The notes beneath the pieces are model-generated. The model ran no database searches. It was not told where the DNA came from and saw nothing but the letters and a program-made list of their open reading frames with translations. From assembly GCA_005784505.1 (NCBI GenBank), contig VCAZ01000022.1, positions 3,236,195 to 3,300,194 of the forward strand: 64,000 nt of DNA, given 5' to 3'. A program made the position numbers and the translations under genes. Shown here piece after piece: positions 13,701-23,386 of this stretch (within the stretch, counting starts at the first letter, position 1; each line of letters opens with the position of its first letter). This DNA comes from Bagarius yarrelli. Lineage: Eukaryota; Chordata; Actinopteri; Siluriformes; Sisoridae.

Positions 13701-13918
13701 TATAAAGCATAAAAAAAAATTAAGACGTTTCTTATTCATAAAATTCTTCATATCTAATTATATAATTTGCAATAAATGTGATAACTCACCTGTTTCCAAC
13801 GTTTGGCCTTTTCAGATAAAGCCACACTGCTAAATAATGCAATTTTTTTTGTCGTTTACGCTTATTATGCCTGTTATTTAATTAGTTGGGTCTGCTTTTG
13901 CAGTAAAGTCCCCCCCCT

Positions 13919-13961
<43 letters not shown>

Positions 13962-14096
13962 TCTTTCTGTCTCTCTCTTTCTTTCTTTATCTCTCGCTCT
14001 CTCTTTCTTTTTGTCTCTCTCTCTCCTTCTCTCATCTCTCCTCTCTCTCTTTCTTCTCTATTCTCTCTTCTCTTCTATCTCTTCTTTCTTTCTTTC

Positions 14097-14128
<32 letters not shown>

Positions 14129-14731
14129 TATTTCTTTCTCTCTCTCTTTCTTTCTTTATCTCTCGCTCTCTCTTTCTTTCTTTGTCTCTCTCTCTTTCTC
14201 TCATCTTTCTCTCCCTCTCTTTCTTTCTTTCTTTTATTTCTCTCTCAATTTTTTTTAAAGAAAGGAAGGATTTGAGTGCTTTTACTCGAAAATGGTGTTA
14301 TGAAAATGTCATCTGCTTTATTGATGGTGAACTAGTTTTTAGCCCTCTTTTAAACTAATCCTTTTTTTAACTTTATTCTTTCTTTTTATCTTTTGTGAAG
14401 CTTCTTTATAAAATAATACTTGTATTGTAATTTATTTGCTATTTATTTGTAATTTATTAAAGCTGAGTTAAAAATCAAAAATCAAATCTCTTTCTTTCTT
14501 TCTTTCCTTCTTTCTCTCTCTCTCTTCTTTCTTTCTTCTTTCTTTCTTTATTTATCTCTCTCTCTTTCTTTCTTTCTTTCCTTCTCTCTTTCTTTCTTTC
14601 TTTTTCTCTTTCTCTCTCTCTTTCTTCCTTTATCTCTTTCTTTCTTTATCTCTCTTTCTTTCTCTCTTTCTTTCTTTCTTTCTTTCTTTATCTCTTCTTT
14701 CTTTCTTTCTTTTCTTCTTTCTTTCCTTTCT

Positions 14732-14762
<31 letters not shown>

Positions 14763-14781
14763 CTCTCTCTTTCTTTCTTTT

Positions 14782-14812
<31 letters not shown>

Positions 14813-14969
14813 CTCTCTCTCTTTTTCTTTATCTCTCCCTTTCTTTCTTTATCTCTCTCTTTCTTTCTTTCTTTCTCTCTCTTTCTTTCTTTCTTTTTCT
14901 TTCTTTCTCTCTCCCTTTCTTCCTTTATCTCTCTCTTTCTTTCTTTCTTTCTTTCTCTCTCTTTCTTTA

Positions 14970-15010
<41 letters not shown>

Positions 15011-17595
15011 ATCTTTCTTTATCTCTCTCTATCTCTTTCTCTCTATCTCTCTCTCTCTCTCTTTCTTCCTTTATCTTGCTTTCTTTCTTTCGCTCTCTCT
15101 CTCTTTTCTTTTTTTTTATTTCTTTCTCTCTCTCTTCCTCTCAGGCAGGTGCCAACCTTTAAACAGAAGATAGCAGGGAAGTCTCCTCCCACAGAGAAGT
15201 TTGCTATCCGTAAATCCCGGCGCTACAAAGGCAGCACCCCTACAGCGCTCCCTGTTCCTGTGCTTGTAAGGCAACTCCACATCCTCAGAACATGTCGTTT
15301 CTCTTAGATTCCTAAATTCAATCCGATTTATTTTAAAAATTCTAAGACTGCAAAAAGTAATTGTCCGCTCACACCCACAAAGGCAGGCTGTGTGACACAA
15401 AATACAAAATACAGTAAAATACAAAAAGACATTTACATTGTGTTAATAAAGTGACTGCTTGTTCCAGGAGATGATGTACATGTGGAACGGTTTCTCCATG
15501 ATAAGCAAGCAGCCGGAGCTCACAGCAGGCATACTGGAAACTCTGCTGGAGGCGGAGCGCACCCTGCAGGCTGCTCCTGGTACTATACTTCTCACTTATT
15601 AAAAAAGACTATAGAATAGTAATTTAATATAGTTTGCTGCCACCTAAAATAATAAAAGTATGTGTGGTATGTTATACAATTCTTTTAAATAATAGTTTTT
15701 AAAATGTCTGCACTGTATATAGCTCGATTTTGCTCGACTGTATAAAAGTCAACTAAACATTTAATATTTTCAAAATTAATAAGAACCATTTTAATCAAGA
15801 ATAAAGATGAATGCGTTTGTGTGACAAAATAAAAAAATTTAAAAAAATAGAAGCGTTTACACATTACCGGTACTATGTATAAAGCGGTATCAAACAGTAA
15901 ACAATGAACCAGATGTGTTAAATATGTGTGAATATGATGTGTTTGCGGGTTTTTAAAGAGAATGAGTACCGCGTGGATGACTGCTGCCTGATTTCGCTGC
16001 TGAAGGGACTGTGCCTGAAGAACCAGCAACAAACTCAATGCTGCTGAAGATTGTTTTAACAAAGTTTACAGCAGGTCAGTGCTACTTTCCACCTACAAAT
16101 CACATTCACACGTGGCAAATAAACAGTTATGTTCATCCATGTGGTTAATAATATAATCACTAAATGGGGTTATGTAAAATTAAACGAAAACAAAATGACC
16201 CCAGTATACGTGACTACTATACAGTGTTACTTTAACGATTACTTATTTAATTATTCAGTCAGGATAGTGTGTTTAAGCAGCAACATGTAGATACAAGTCA
16301 TAATTTTACATAATTACTGAGTGGAAAAAATAAGGAAAGAGAAAAAAATCTGTGACTCAGAAACCAGAAGTCTTGGTTTCATCCAGATAAACAAGATTGA
16401 AGATCAATTAATTATCGAACAAAACTGTCCGTCTGTCGGAGCCTTGCATTTTTTTTGGCTGCCAAAACAGATCTCACTGTGTTTCCTGTTTCATGTTTTT
16501 TAACCTGGAGTGCTTTTCTGTTTACCATGAGAGTAAAAAGTTACAACTTAATTCAGTTTACCCAGTCTGTTCTGAGTTCTACTCTCATCAGTGCTCTCAA
16601 AACTGCCTCTCAGTGGGTTTTTATTTGTTATATAGTTTGGTTGGTTGGATGTCCTTCTTTTTTTTTTTTGTACATTTTACCTCTTGTGCACAATCATAGG
16701 ATCTGAGCATAGCCTGATTTGGCTCTAATGCATGTGACTCGGTGTCCCTAAAATGATTTTCACCCTCATTCTGATATCGAATGTAAATATTAATTAAAGA
16801 CCCCAAAACAGACATCAATTTTTTTTAGTTTTGTGTGATTACTTTCTTTTTATTCATACAGCATGTCCTCTTTATTGGAGTGCAGAATCATTTTAGTTTA
16901 AATGAAACAGACCTTTTTCATAAAATGTGCTGCTTCTTATGGCAGCCATTTTGAATGCAGTGTAAAAACAATTTTCTGTGATCCCAGCCAATCAAATGAC
17001 ACATTACTAAGAAAGCCCAGGATGTTCTCTGCAAATTACAGCAGAAATTAATGAGTAGCTACAAAAATTCCAAACACATTTATGAAGAAGAAGAATCGTT
17101 CACTAGAGAGGGGACTAGTTAATGGGTAGGGGTCTCAGGAGGATGATAAAAGAAAAAAATGTGGCAGTCATCAAATCAGTGCTTCATTTTTGTTTAATGA
17201 ACAGTGTAGCTGTTGAAGTATGTTGAACGGAGATGTGTGTGTTATGGGAGACAGTGAGAAGAAGCTGAAGTTTGACCACTACCTGATACCTAACACGCTG
17301 CTGGAGCTGGGACTGCTCTACGCTGACACAGGGAGGAGGGATCAAGCCATCAAATTCCTGCAGAAAGCCAAGTAAGTAAAGACCAGGATGAACCCAACAT
17401 ATGAAATCTGCTGTGTTCATTTATTACGGAAAAATGTAAAAGTTACATGTCTTTGCCTACAAAATTTCTTTCGTTCTTTATAGAAATAATTACAAAGAAT
17501 ACTCCATGGAGTCCCGCACTCAGTTCAGGATCCATGCCGCTCTGTCTAAACTAAAGGCTGACACCAGCGACCAGGACGAGATCACCGTTCTGTAA
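4030..17595 (+). CDS. ttc39a: TTC39-family tetratricopeptide repeat protein (TTC39A-like), 18 exons, one apparent frameshift
   Basis: Coding exons: 4030-4064, 5776-5880, 8575-8706, 9834-9892, 10781-10848, 11242-11306, 11692-11791, 11886-11951, 12468-12576, 12686-12753, 12882-12941, 13201-13362, 13561-13652, 15145-15265, 15468-15579, 15959-16074, 17255-17371, 17484-17595 (stop TAA). All introns are GT-AG and the phases agree, except that exon 16 has one base too many. The exons sum to 1699 nt; removing one gives 1698, or 565 residues. Start MSNGKDAPVSA is the first ATG of exon 1. Family landmarks in order: ECMEALDLFLNN; ESMYHALIYATVLEMQAMM; DENMVSFIKGGIKVRNSY; a hydrophobic LCALLLLCYYTFLSFIL; GAIFLFFAGRVE; HHMCYWELMWCF; TEKFAIRKSRRY; MMYMWNGF; and the C-terminal TPR FDHYLIPNTLLELGLLY...NNYKEYSMESR. 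TTC39 proteins are TPR proteins of poorly known function. Paralog A rather than B rests on linkage and on a C terminus unlike B; it is uncertain. Confidence 0.88.
4291..4496. repeat. CT/GT and GT/GA microsatellites in ttc39 intron 1
   Basis: (CT)n(GT)n at 4291-4332 and (GT)n(GA)n at 4452-4496, with unique intron sequence between. The rest of intron 1 (4065-5775) holds nothing else recognised beyond the entries at 4640 and 5419. Confidence 0.85.
4640..4742 (-). mobile_element. 3' fragment of a fish dispersed repeat with (ATGG)n tail
   Basis: A (CATC)n run is followed by text whose reverse complement reads 'actccagcagatccctgtta...tagggaatatgcgggtata', then (ATGG)n. This is the 3' end of the same repeat seen on the plus strand at 31472-31702. 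Confidence 0.6.
5419..5462. repeat. (GT)n microsatellite
   Basis: About 22 uninterrupted GT units in ttc39 intron 1. Confidence 0.95.
6473..6865. mobile_element. Probable MITE in ttc39 intron 2
   Basis: The left end (aatacgggtgggcaggat) and right end (actgtcatcccacccagccc) are imperfect inverted repeats around GGGTGGG. Candidate 8-bp target duplications, aacactac (6465-6472) and aacagtac (6866-6873), match at 7 of 8 positions. There is no coding frame. An internal segment 'caatgcgatatatactgtcat' is typical of fish MITE ends. Confidence 0.5.
7210..7545 (-). mobile_element. LINE reverse-transcriptase C-terminal remnant, minus strand
   Basis: The minus-strand translation, with frame changes and stops, contains pieces such as AVW.V, DRSVV.RVV, SLPSIKDS and LTNCFYSTSSLPPLY. 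These follow in order the conserved C terminus of a common fish LINE (usual form ...WYGNC..DRKALQRVVR.AQ...LPAIQDLY...RLLNSFYPQAI). Heavily decayed, in ttc39 intron 2. The rest of intron 2 (5881-8574) shows no gene. Confidence 0.6.
7760..8000. repeat. Degenerate tandem array of a GGAAGCTTGT-like unit
   Basis: Variants of 'ggaagcttgtgg' (ggaagcttgtgt, gtagcttgtcgg, ggagcttatgcc, ggaagcttgttt, agaagcttttgg, gaagatcttgtgg, ggagcttctggg) recur about every 25-50 bp. This suggests an old, strongly diverged minisatellite. Confidence 0.4.
8815..9362 (+). mobile_element. LINE reverse-transcriptase remnant, plus strand
   Basis: Translated pieces include LMFADDVV (the [Y/F]ADD catalytic box), KVQKYLGST, VSAGWN, MDVDRKLVL and, at the end, EDAEDRAGWRQMIHCCDP. 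That is the expected order for the C-terminal half of a non-LTR retrotransposon RT ending in W..M..C.DP. Several stops and frameshifts are present, so it is dead. It begins about 110 bp after exon 3 of ttc39; the remainder of that intron (8707-9833) holds nothing else recognised. Confidence 0.75.
10110..10212. repeat. (GA)n tract
   Basis: Interrupted GA repeat in a ttc39 intron. The rest of that intron (9893-10780) holds only the GT repeat entered next. Confidence 0.9.
10703..10764. repeat. (GT)n tract next to a splice acceptor
   Basis: About 30 GT units with one break (tggtg). The run ends 16 bp before the acceptor of ttc39 exon 5 (exon starts at 10781), so the polypyrimidine tract is replaced by GT-rich sequence. 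Confidence 0.9.
12757..12792. repeat. (CT)n tract just after a splice donor
   Basis: Begins within 5 bp of the donor of the exon ending at 12753. Confidence 0.85.
13908..15143. repeat. About 1.2 kb CT/CTTT polypyrimidine satellite filling a ttc39 intron
   Basis: The plus strand is almost purely C and T from about 13908 to 14247 and from 14486 to 15143, mixing CT and CTTT units with occasional AT steps. About 240 bp of ordinary AT-rich DNA interrupts it. The tract runs straight into the acceptor of the exon at 15145. Open frames across it (Ser/Leu/Phe-rich) are repeat artefacts. Confidence 0.95.
15580..17254 (+). other. ttc39 introns around exon 16
   Basis: Covers the introns 15580-15958 and 16075-17254. 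No repeat family, RNA or extra exon recognised. The second intron's acceptor (tgttatgggagacag, exon from 17255) has a poor pyrimidine tract but is the only one that gives the right phase and the expected residues. Confidence 0.5.
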
Positions 17596-18070
17596 CTATC
17601 AGCAGCGACAGTGACGAGCCTGCAATGCCAAAGAAACACCGTCATCCCTTAATTCCATTTAGTGTGAGGTTAAATATAAAAAATGACCCCATGCAAACAG
17701 TCTAGGGACATCCTAGGGACATAACACAGCATATTTGTAGAATATTTACAGATGTATAGTTTAGGATAAATAGCTTAGATATGTATGAATTGTATAATTT
17801 ACCTGTGAGTGAAATCGCCAACCTTATCCACATGAACAGAGTATTATATTGTAATAATTCTACTTCGAGCTACTGTCGCACTTTTTAGAAAGGAAATCTT
17901 CCTCAGGCTTTTCTAATTTGGTCAATTAGGCCGTCATGGTCAGTTTACGAAGAGTTTTTTTTTGTTATTCCTATAACATGAAAATTTATGTAAACATATA
18001 CTCGGTTATGAAACACTACACACACGTATGGAAGAAATATTCATTAAAGACTTAGTTAAATAAAGATTTT
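17596..18070 (+). terminator. ttc39 3' untranslated region with poly(A) signal
   Basis: Non-coding, AT-rich sequence after the stop codon. AATAAA at 18059-18064 is the best candidate polyadenylation signal. Confidence 0.5.
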
Positions 18071-19071
18071 TCTCAGATAGGAGATTAAATTTCCAACTTA
18101 AACGTTTCCAGGGACTTCATGAATTTACTCGCAATTCATTTATTGTTTTTATCTTATAAAAAAATCAGTATTAAATACAAAAAAATAATTAATAGCCATT
18201 TATTAACAACTGACACCTGATATGGATTTGACCTGTACGGTTCTGTTTTCCACATAATCAATCATTATAATGCTTTAATGTCTGGGGCACATTTTGACCT
18301 TCAGTCATTAAACAATTTAAAAAAAAGTCACATGATGTTGATAAATATAATTTAATGAGTTTTGATTTAATGAACTGTGGGATTGATTGTAACCTGCTAT
18401 GCCAAGCGATAATATTCACACACTCATATTTATTATGGATTTGATTAAAAAGCAATCCTAGCAATTTGGAATAAATCAGTTGTTGATCTATAAAGACAGT
18501 TTTATGCATTATGCACCGGACTACCGTTGGTGTGGTTTTTTTTTTTTTTTGGGGGGGGTTTAGGGATGGTTGCTATCTTTTTATATACTTTAATCAATTA
18601 CAAGATGGAAAAACTCGAGTGTTTTAAATTTGGGAAATGACTGAAAATGATTTTAATTGAAACGAAGATTGAAAGAAGTCTAAAAGGAAATTGAATTAGA
18701 CAAACATAAAAACAGATGAAATGCGATTGCTGGAAAGAGAAAAGAAATGAAAGGGTGGGGGCAATGAGACCGTAAGTAAGGGGTATAAGGAACAAATAAA
18801 TAAAAAAGAGAAAATGCATGAAATTATTAAAAAAGAAGGAAAGCCAGAGTAGGAAGTAAGATGGAGTAAAGAGGTATAGTGGGGTTTTTTTTTCATTTTC
18901 TTGCAAAACATTCCATTAGTCAATTTTAGAATCATCTTTAACTGCACTGTAACATCAGCATCTACAACAAATCACCAGGCTTTACGTTTTGAGAAATGAT
19001 TCTTTTATCTGTAATGACATTTTCAAAAGGTGAGTATGTACATCAGTGCTGTGTGTTTCTTCAGTCAGTCT
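18071..19071. other. Convergent intergenic gap between ttc39 and gadd45gip1
   Basis: AT-rich with a short T/G homopolymer at about 18537-18559. It includes the gadd45gip1 3' untranslated region on the minus strand. No gene seen. Confidence 0.5.
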
Positions 19072-20874
19072 TTATGATGCTTCAGCAGCCGGTGCAGAAG
19101 GAGTCAGCCCCTTTTCCTCTTCTCTCTTTCGCTGTTTCAGCAGCTTCTTTTTCTTCTTCTCTTCCTTTTCAAGCTCTGCGAGCATCTCCTGGAACTTAGA
19201 ACTGCGGGGGTCCAGCGTGTGGCCGAAACGGTCCCGAGCCTCCGCCAGCAGCCGCTCTTTTTTGGCCTTTTCCTCCTTCAGCTTCCTTTTTGCTTCCTGC
19301 TTCTCTTTCCTCCAGTCTGCTATCATCTTGGGCATTTTAGCCATATTCTCAGCAATCACCTTCTCTCTGTAGGGAAAAATACAACGAGTGAGGTGTACAG
19401 ATCAGGTTTTAGAAGACATCATTGAAAGCTGTGGGACGGAATACAAAACAAAAGATGCACGAGGGGCAAAAACAGACCGAATCATGGCAGACAGAGGAAA
19501 GAGAAGTTTGGTGTGTATCAGACGTGTCAGTAAATTCTTTATATGTGAGCTTATCAGCATGTCTTGTGCTTCATTGCCAAAACAACAGCCTTGAACCCAT
19601 TTCGTGGCACCACAACCTGTACGCTGAGTTCTTTTTAAAGGGCTACTAAGCAAGTTGCTGTTTTGCATGTGAATTTAGTGCCATGTTAAAGAAATTTAAC
19701 TGAAATCAGACGAGTATTTAAAAAAAAAACCCAGCAAGGCTACTATACGTCGTCAGAAACAGGTATTTATAAAACGTATAATCGAAGACATTATACTTTT
19801 AATTCATTCAAGCAGTTTTTACTTTCTTTTTGAAATGAAATAAGATATATAAATAAGAGAATAACTAATATTGATGGACAAATGCTAATCAAGTGGAATT
19901 AAATTAAACTGAATTAAGAGAGAGGGAAAAAAGCGCTTGAGAGCGAAAGAATGAGAGAATGAATCACTGATTCATTAAATAAAATAAAATAATTACTAAA
20001 ACATGTCGATAAATTAGGTTAGAACTGTGAGTGATAGAAAGAGAGAGTGAGTCTTTATTCCTCACATTTACATTACAGCACAGGGAAATTATTTACCCCA
20101 GTCTAGGAAACCAGGGTAAGAACACAAAGCCCACCAGGGGCAATGACTGTAACACTCCTGCACTGAAACCCATTCACGCCTTAAACTATTACCACTAAAT
20201 TATATATTTAACGTGGTCTCAGTGTTATATACGTCCATATTGCCCATTGGTTCGGGCTCTGTGTGAGTGTCAGTGTGTATCTGTCAAAATAGAGAGAAAT
20301 GAAGAAGAAGAAGAAACGTAACGGAGGCGCAGAGAAATTGTAGAAAAAAAGAAACGGGTCCATTTTTTGCCCCAGTGCATCCCCGCTGTACTGTTATATA
20401 AACGCCACCAAGTCAAGAACCCAGTGGGCCGTAAAACTTCGTATACACGCGCACCCGTTTCCCCACGACAAGCCAGCTAATTTACCTCGCTAGCCGTTTA
20501 TCATCTCGTTCTTTCTGTTTGGCCGCGATGTTTTTCAGCATTTCTTCTAACGGCGGATGCCACTGCTTCTCCTCCTGGATGATTTCCTCCAGCTGGGCGG
20601 CAGTGGGCCACAGTTTCACAGGATCCACACCGGAGGCAAACCCGTAACGTGCAAAAAGCTTGCGCTCATATTTCTCAGTCTTCTGCCACTCCGGGGTCTT
20701 CTCACTGTTCCTGTCTGGAATGTAAGGATCTTTTAAATTTAGTCGGATAGGTTTCGGGTTATATCCCGCTATCAGCTGTAGAACATTATTCCCAGAAACA
20801 AGGGGGATAAAAGATTTTAAACTCGAAAACCCTAACAGCACAACGTTCCTCTTGCTCAGCAAGGAGGCCGCCAT
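19072..20874 (-). CDS. gadd45gip1: Mitochondrial large-ribosomal-subunit protein mL64 / GADD45GIP1 (CRIF1)
   Basis: Two exons on the minus strand: 20874-20486 (ATG at 20874-20872, donor GTAAAT) and 19366-19072 (acceptor CCCTACAG, stop TAA). The joined frame is 684 nt, 227 residues, close to human GADD45GIP1 (222). The N terminus (MAASLLSKRNVVLLGFSSLK) is basic and hydrophobic, as expected of a mitochondrial presequence. The core FARYGFASGVDPVKLWP matches the FARYG.ASGV.P..LWP block of the family. ENMAKMPKMI.DWR and LDPRSSKFQEMLAELEKEE follow, then a Lys/Glu-rich helical, probably coiled-coil tail. In mammals the protein sits at the mitoribosome exit region, supports insertion of inner-membrane proteins, and has also been reported as a nuclear GADD45-binding factor. 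The gene converges on ttc39. The neighbourhood with nfix resembles human 19p13.13. Confidence 0.93.
19367..20485 (-). other. gadd45gip1 intron
   Basis: Single intron. Apart from the SINE fragment entered separately it is AT-rich with no recognisable element. Confidence 0.6.
20058..20190 (-). mobile_element. Decayed SINE fragment in the gadd45gip1 intron
   Basis: Plus-strand text 'tttacattacagcacaggga', 'accccagtctaggaaacc' and 'ccaccaggggcaatgac' parallels the body of the SINE at 2012-2252 but is strongly diverged. Confidence 0.4.
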
Positions 20875-21060
20875 GTTGGAATTGCGTCCTTCAGAGGGCG
20901 TCTCAAACGGGATACTAGCGCACTATGTTTATTCCGTGTTAAAATAGTGTGTATGTGGGGGGAGTTACATACTTGTTCTGACTATACTATGTAGTACAAA
21001 AGTATTGAAATGTGTAGTGTGCACATATGTATATATAGCGCGCCCTCTGTTGCCCGGAGT
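20875..21060 (-). promoter_or_regulatory. Upstream region / promoter of gadd45gip1
   Basis: Immediately upstream of the minus-strand start codon, which lies in a good context (gcggccATGG at the plus-strand complement). No TATA box seen within 60 bp. Confidence 0.4.
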
Positions 21061-21174
21061 ATGTTAATGCTGACAATTACACAATTACGTTACACTGATT
21101 TTAATTTTTTTTTAATGTAAAATAATGTTTTCCTATCTGAAATTCCATAGAAAGATGTTACAAACATGTAAGTC

Positions 21175-21332
21175 ATTCTGAAGAAGATTGTGGGTTCGAT
21201 TCCCAGCTCCACCAAGCTACCACCCTTGGGCCCCTAAGCAAGGCCCTAAACCTTTAATTGCTCAGTTGTATAAAATAGATAAATGTAATTTGCTCTGGAT
21301 AAGGGCATCTGTCAAATGCTGTAAATGTATTA
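21175..21332 (+). mobile_element. tRNA-derived SINE, 5' truncated
   Basis: B-box gggttcgattcccagc is followed by 'caagctaccaccctt', 'gggcccctaagcaaggccc', and the tail 'gctctggataagggcatctg' and 'aaatgctgtaaatgta'. This is the best preserved SINE tail in the window. It abuts the minisatellite that follows. Confidence 0.8.
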
Positions 21333-21776
21333 TGAAATGTAGAGGCAATGTGAGAGTATAAAATGTAGAGGAAATGTGAGAGTATGGAACGTAGAGGCAG
21401 TGTAAGAGTAGAAAATGTGAAGGCAGTGTGAGAGTATGAAACGTAGAGGCAGTGTGAGATGTGAAACGTAGAGGCAGTGTGAGAGTACGAAACGTAGAGG
21501 CGGTGTGAGAGTACGAAACGTAGAGGCGGTGTGAGAGTACGAAACGTAGAGGCGGTGTGAGAGTATAACGTGATGAAGCAGTGTGAGTAGAAATGTAGAG
21601 GCGGTCGTGTGAGAGTATGGAAATGTAGAGGCGGTTGTGAGAGTATGAAACGTAGAGGCGGTGTGAGAGTACGAAACGTAGAGGCGGTGTGAGAGTACGA
21701 AACGTAGAGGCGGTGTGAGAGTACGAAACGTAGAGGCGGTGTGAGAGTACGAAACGTAGAGGCGGTGTGAGAGAGA
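21333..21776. repeat. 26-bp minisatellite
   Basis: About 16-17 head-to-tail copies of a unit containing gagagtacgaaacgtagagg. The last copies and a central group are identical (gtacgaaacgtagaggcggt). The first copies are more diverged (aaaatgtagaggaaatg). A 188-codon minus-strand open frame here is only the translation of this array. Confidence 0.95.
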
Positions 21777-23017
21777 ATATTTACTACATTATTAGTGTCC
21801 CAGCATGAACTGTGTGACAATTTTTGCTACTTATTTGGTACAATGATAAAGATAATAATAACAATACTACTACTACTAATAATAATAATAATTTTCTGCC
21901 CTTTAAAGATTCTGTATATTGAGTGTTAATTAGTTTATAGAGGATTTATCTGTTTTTAATTTTATTCTGAAGAGAATCACAGTTTAGTTCAGCTTTTTTA
22001 TTACGTTACAATGCCGACGTTTTAAACAGAATTATTAAATGCTGTATTCGATCACTGATAATCACTAATAGCATTCTAGCAAATACAAGAGCTGTAATAA
22101 AACATATAATTATATTTTGGATTTAGTTTGATTGTTTTGAGCAGATTTTTCTTGGTGACATTTTTATTTTTATTTTTAAATCAATTGGTCATTAAAACAA
22201 ATGGAATAAAATACTTTGGTTTTGCATAAATAATGTAATACTTCATGGTTGCTGTTGGGAGCCATTTAAAACCCCAAATAAAGTATATCTAAAGTATATA
22301 TTGTTCATTTATTAATTGAAGCATGTCCATATAACGGTTAAATTAGGCCTGTAGAAATTTCTCGGAGTGCATTTCCTTATTCGCAGCCAGAATATGGAGC
22401 CCTCTTTTTTTTGTAAACATGTTGCTCCCTATGGGCAGATGAGCTGTACTATGAGCACCACAACAAAGAAGAAAAAGGCCTCTTTAACACCTACTTTGAA
22501 TTTTCAGAATGCTTTATGGAGGAATTAACACTCGGAAAGAGAGAGAGAGAAAAAAGACCTTTTGTTTTAACCCCTGCCTCCCTCCTTCTTTAATCACCCC
22601 TCCCCTCTTCCTCCTCTCTTCTTTTATTTTTAATTTCTTTAGAAGAAGAAGAAGAAGATAGGAACAAATGTGCAGCTTTTGGAGTGCAGCTCTTGGAGAG
22701 ACAGATGTCAGGGCTTTTGTGGCATGGAGAGAGAGGAGAGATCTCACTCGTCATTAAACATGTAACGTTCCCATGGTGGGGAAAGAGGAGGAGGCGAGGG
22801 TGGGCATGACATGGGGCTTAATTTTGAGATCCCATGCCAACCGAGGAGCGCTAAATAGATGCACTGTCTGGGCAATGACCTGCTTCTGCTCATACAAAAA
22901 AAAAGGTTTCAGGAAATTGTCACTTATAACAGGTTGTACAGATGAAAAGCCAATCAACTCCAACAGGAAGCATAAAGAGGCATGAAATCAAGGGCTGGTG
23001 TGTCTTTTTTCAGCAGA
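21777..23017. other. Non-coding stretch, possible regulatory block at about 22370-22520
   Basis: AT-rich with a (ACT)/(AAT) run near 21862-21891 and a GAA run near 22643. The part 22370-22520 is free of simple repeats and more balanced in composition, but nothing in it is identified. No gene seen. Confidence 0.3.
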
Positions 23018-23322
23018 TGGATGGATGGATGGATGGATGGATGGATGGATGGATGGATGGATGGATGGATGGATAGACAGACAGACAGACAGAGATATCG
23101 ATGGATGGATAGAAGGACAGACAGACAGACAGGACAGACAGACAGAGATATCGATGATGATGGATGGATGGATGGATGGGATGGATGGATGGATGGATGG
23201 ATGGATGGAAGGACGGACGGACAGACAGATAAATGGATAGATAGATAGATGGATGGATGGATGGATAGACAGACAGACAGATAAATAGACAGACAGAAAG
23301 ACAGATAGATAAATAGACAGAC

Positions 23323-23386
<64 letters not shown>
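23018..23386. repeat. Compound GGAT / GACA / GATA tetranucleotide array
   Basis: Blocks of GGAT, then GACA, then GGAT again, then GACA/GATA, ending in about 16 perfect GATA units. The period of 4 is kept almost throughout while the unit changes by single substitutions. Confidence 0.95.

Noticed and set aside
13803..14358. Two long plus-strand open frames rich in Ser, Leu and Phe
   Set aside because: They are translations of the CT/CTTT tract inside a ttc39 intron.
21254..21820. 188-codon minus-strand open frame with repeated STFRTLTPPLRF
   Set aside because: It is the 26-bp minisatellite read in one frame; 26 is not a multiple of 3, so the periodic peptide only reflects three successive units.
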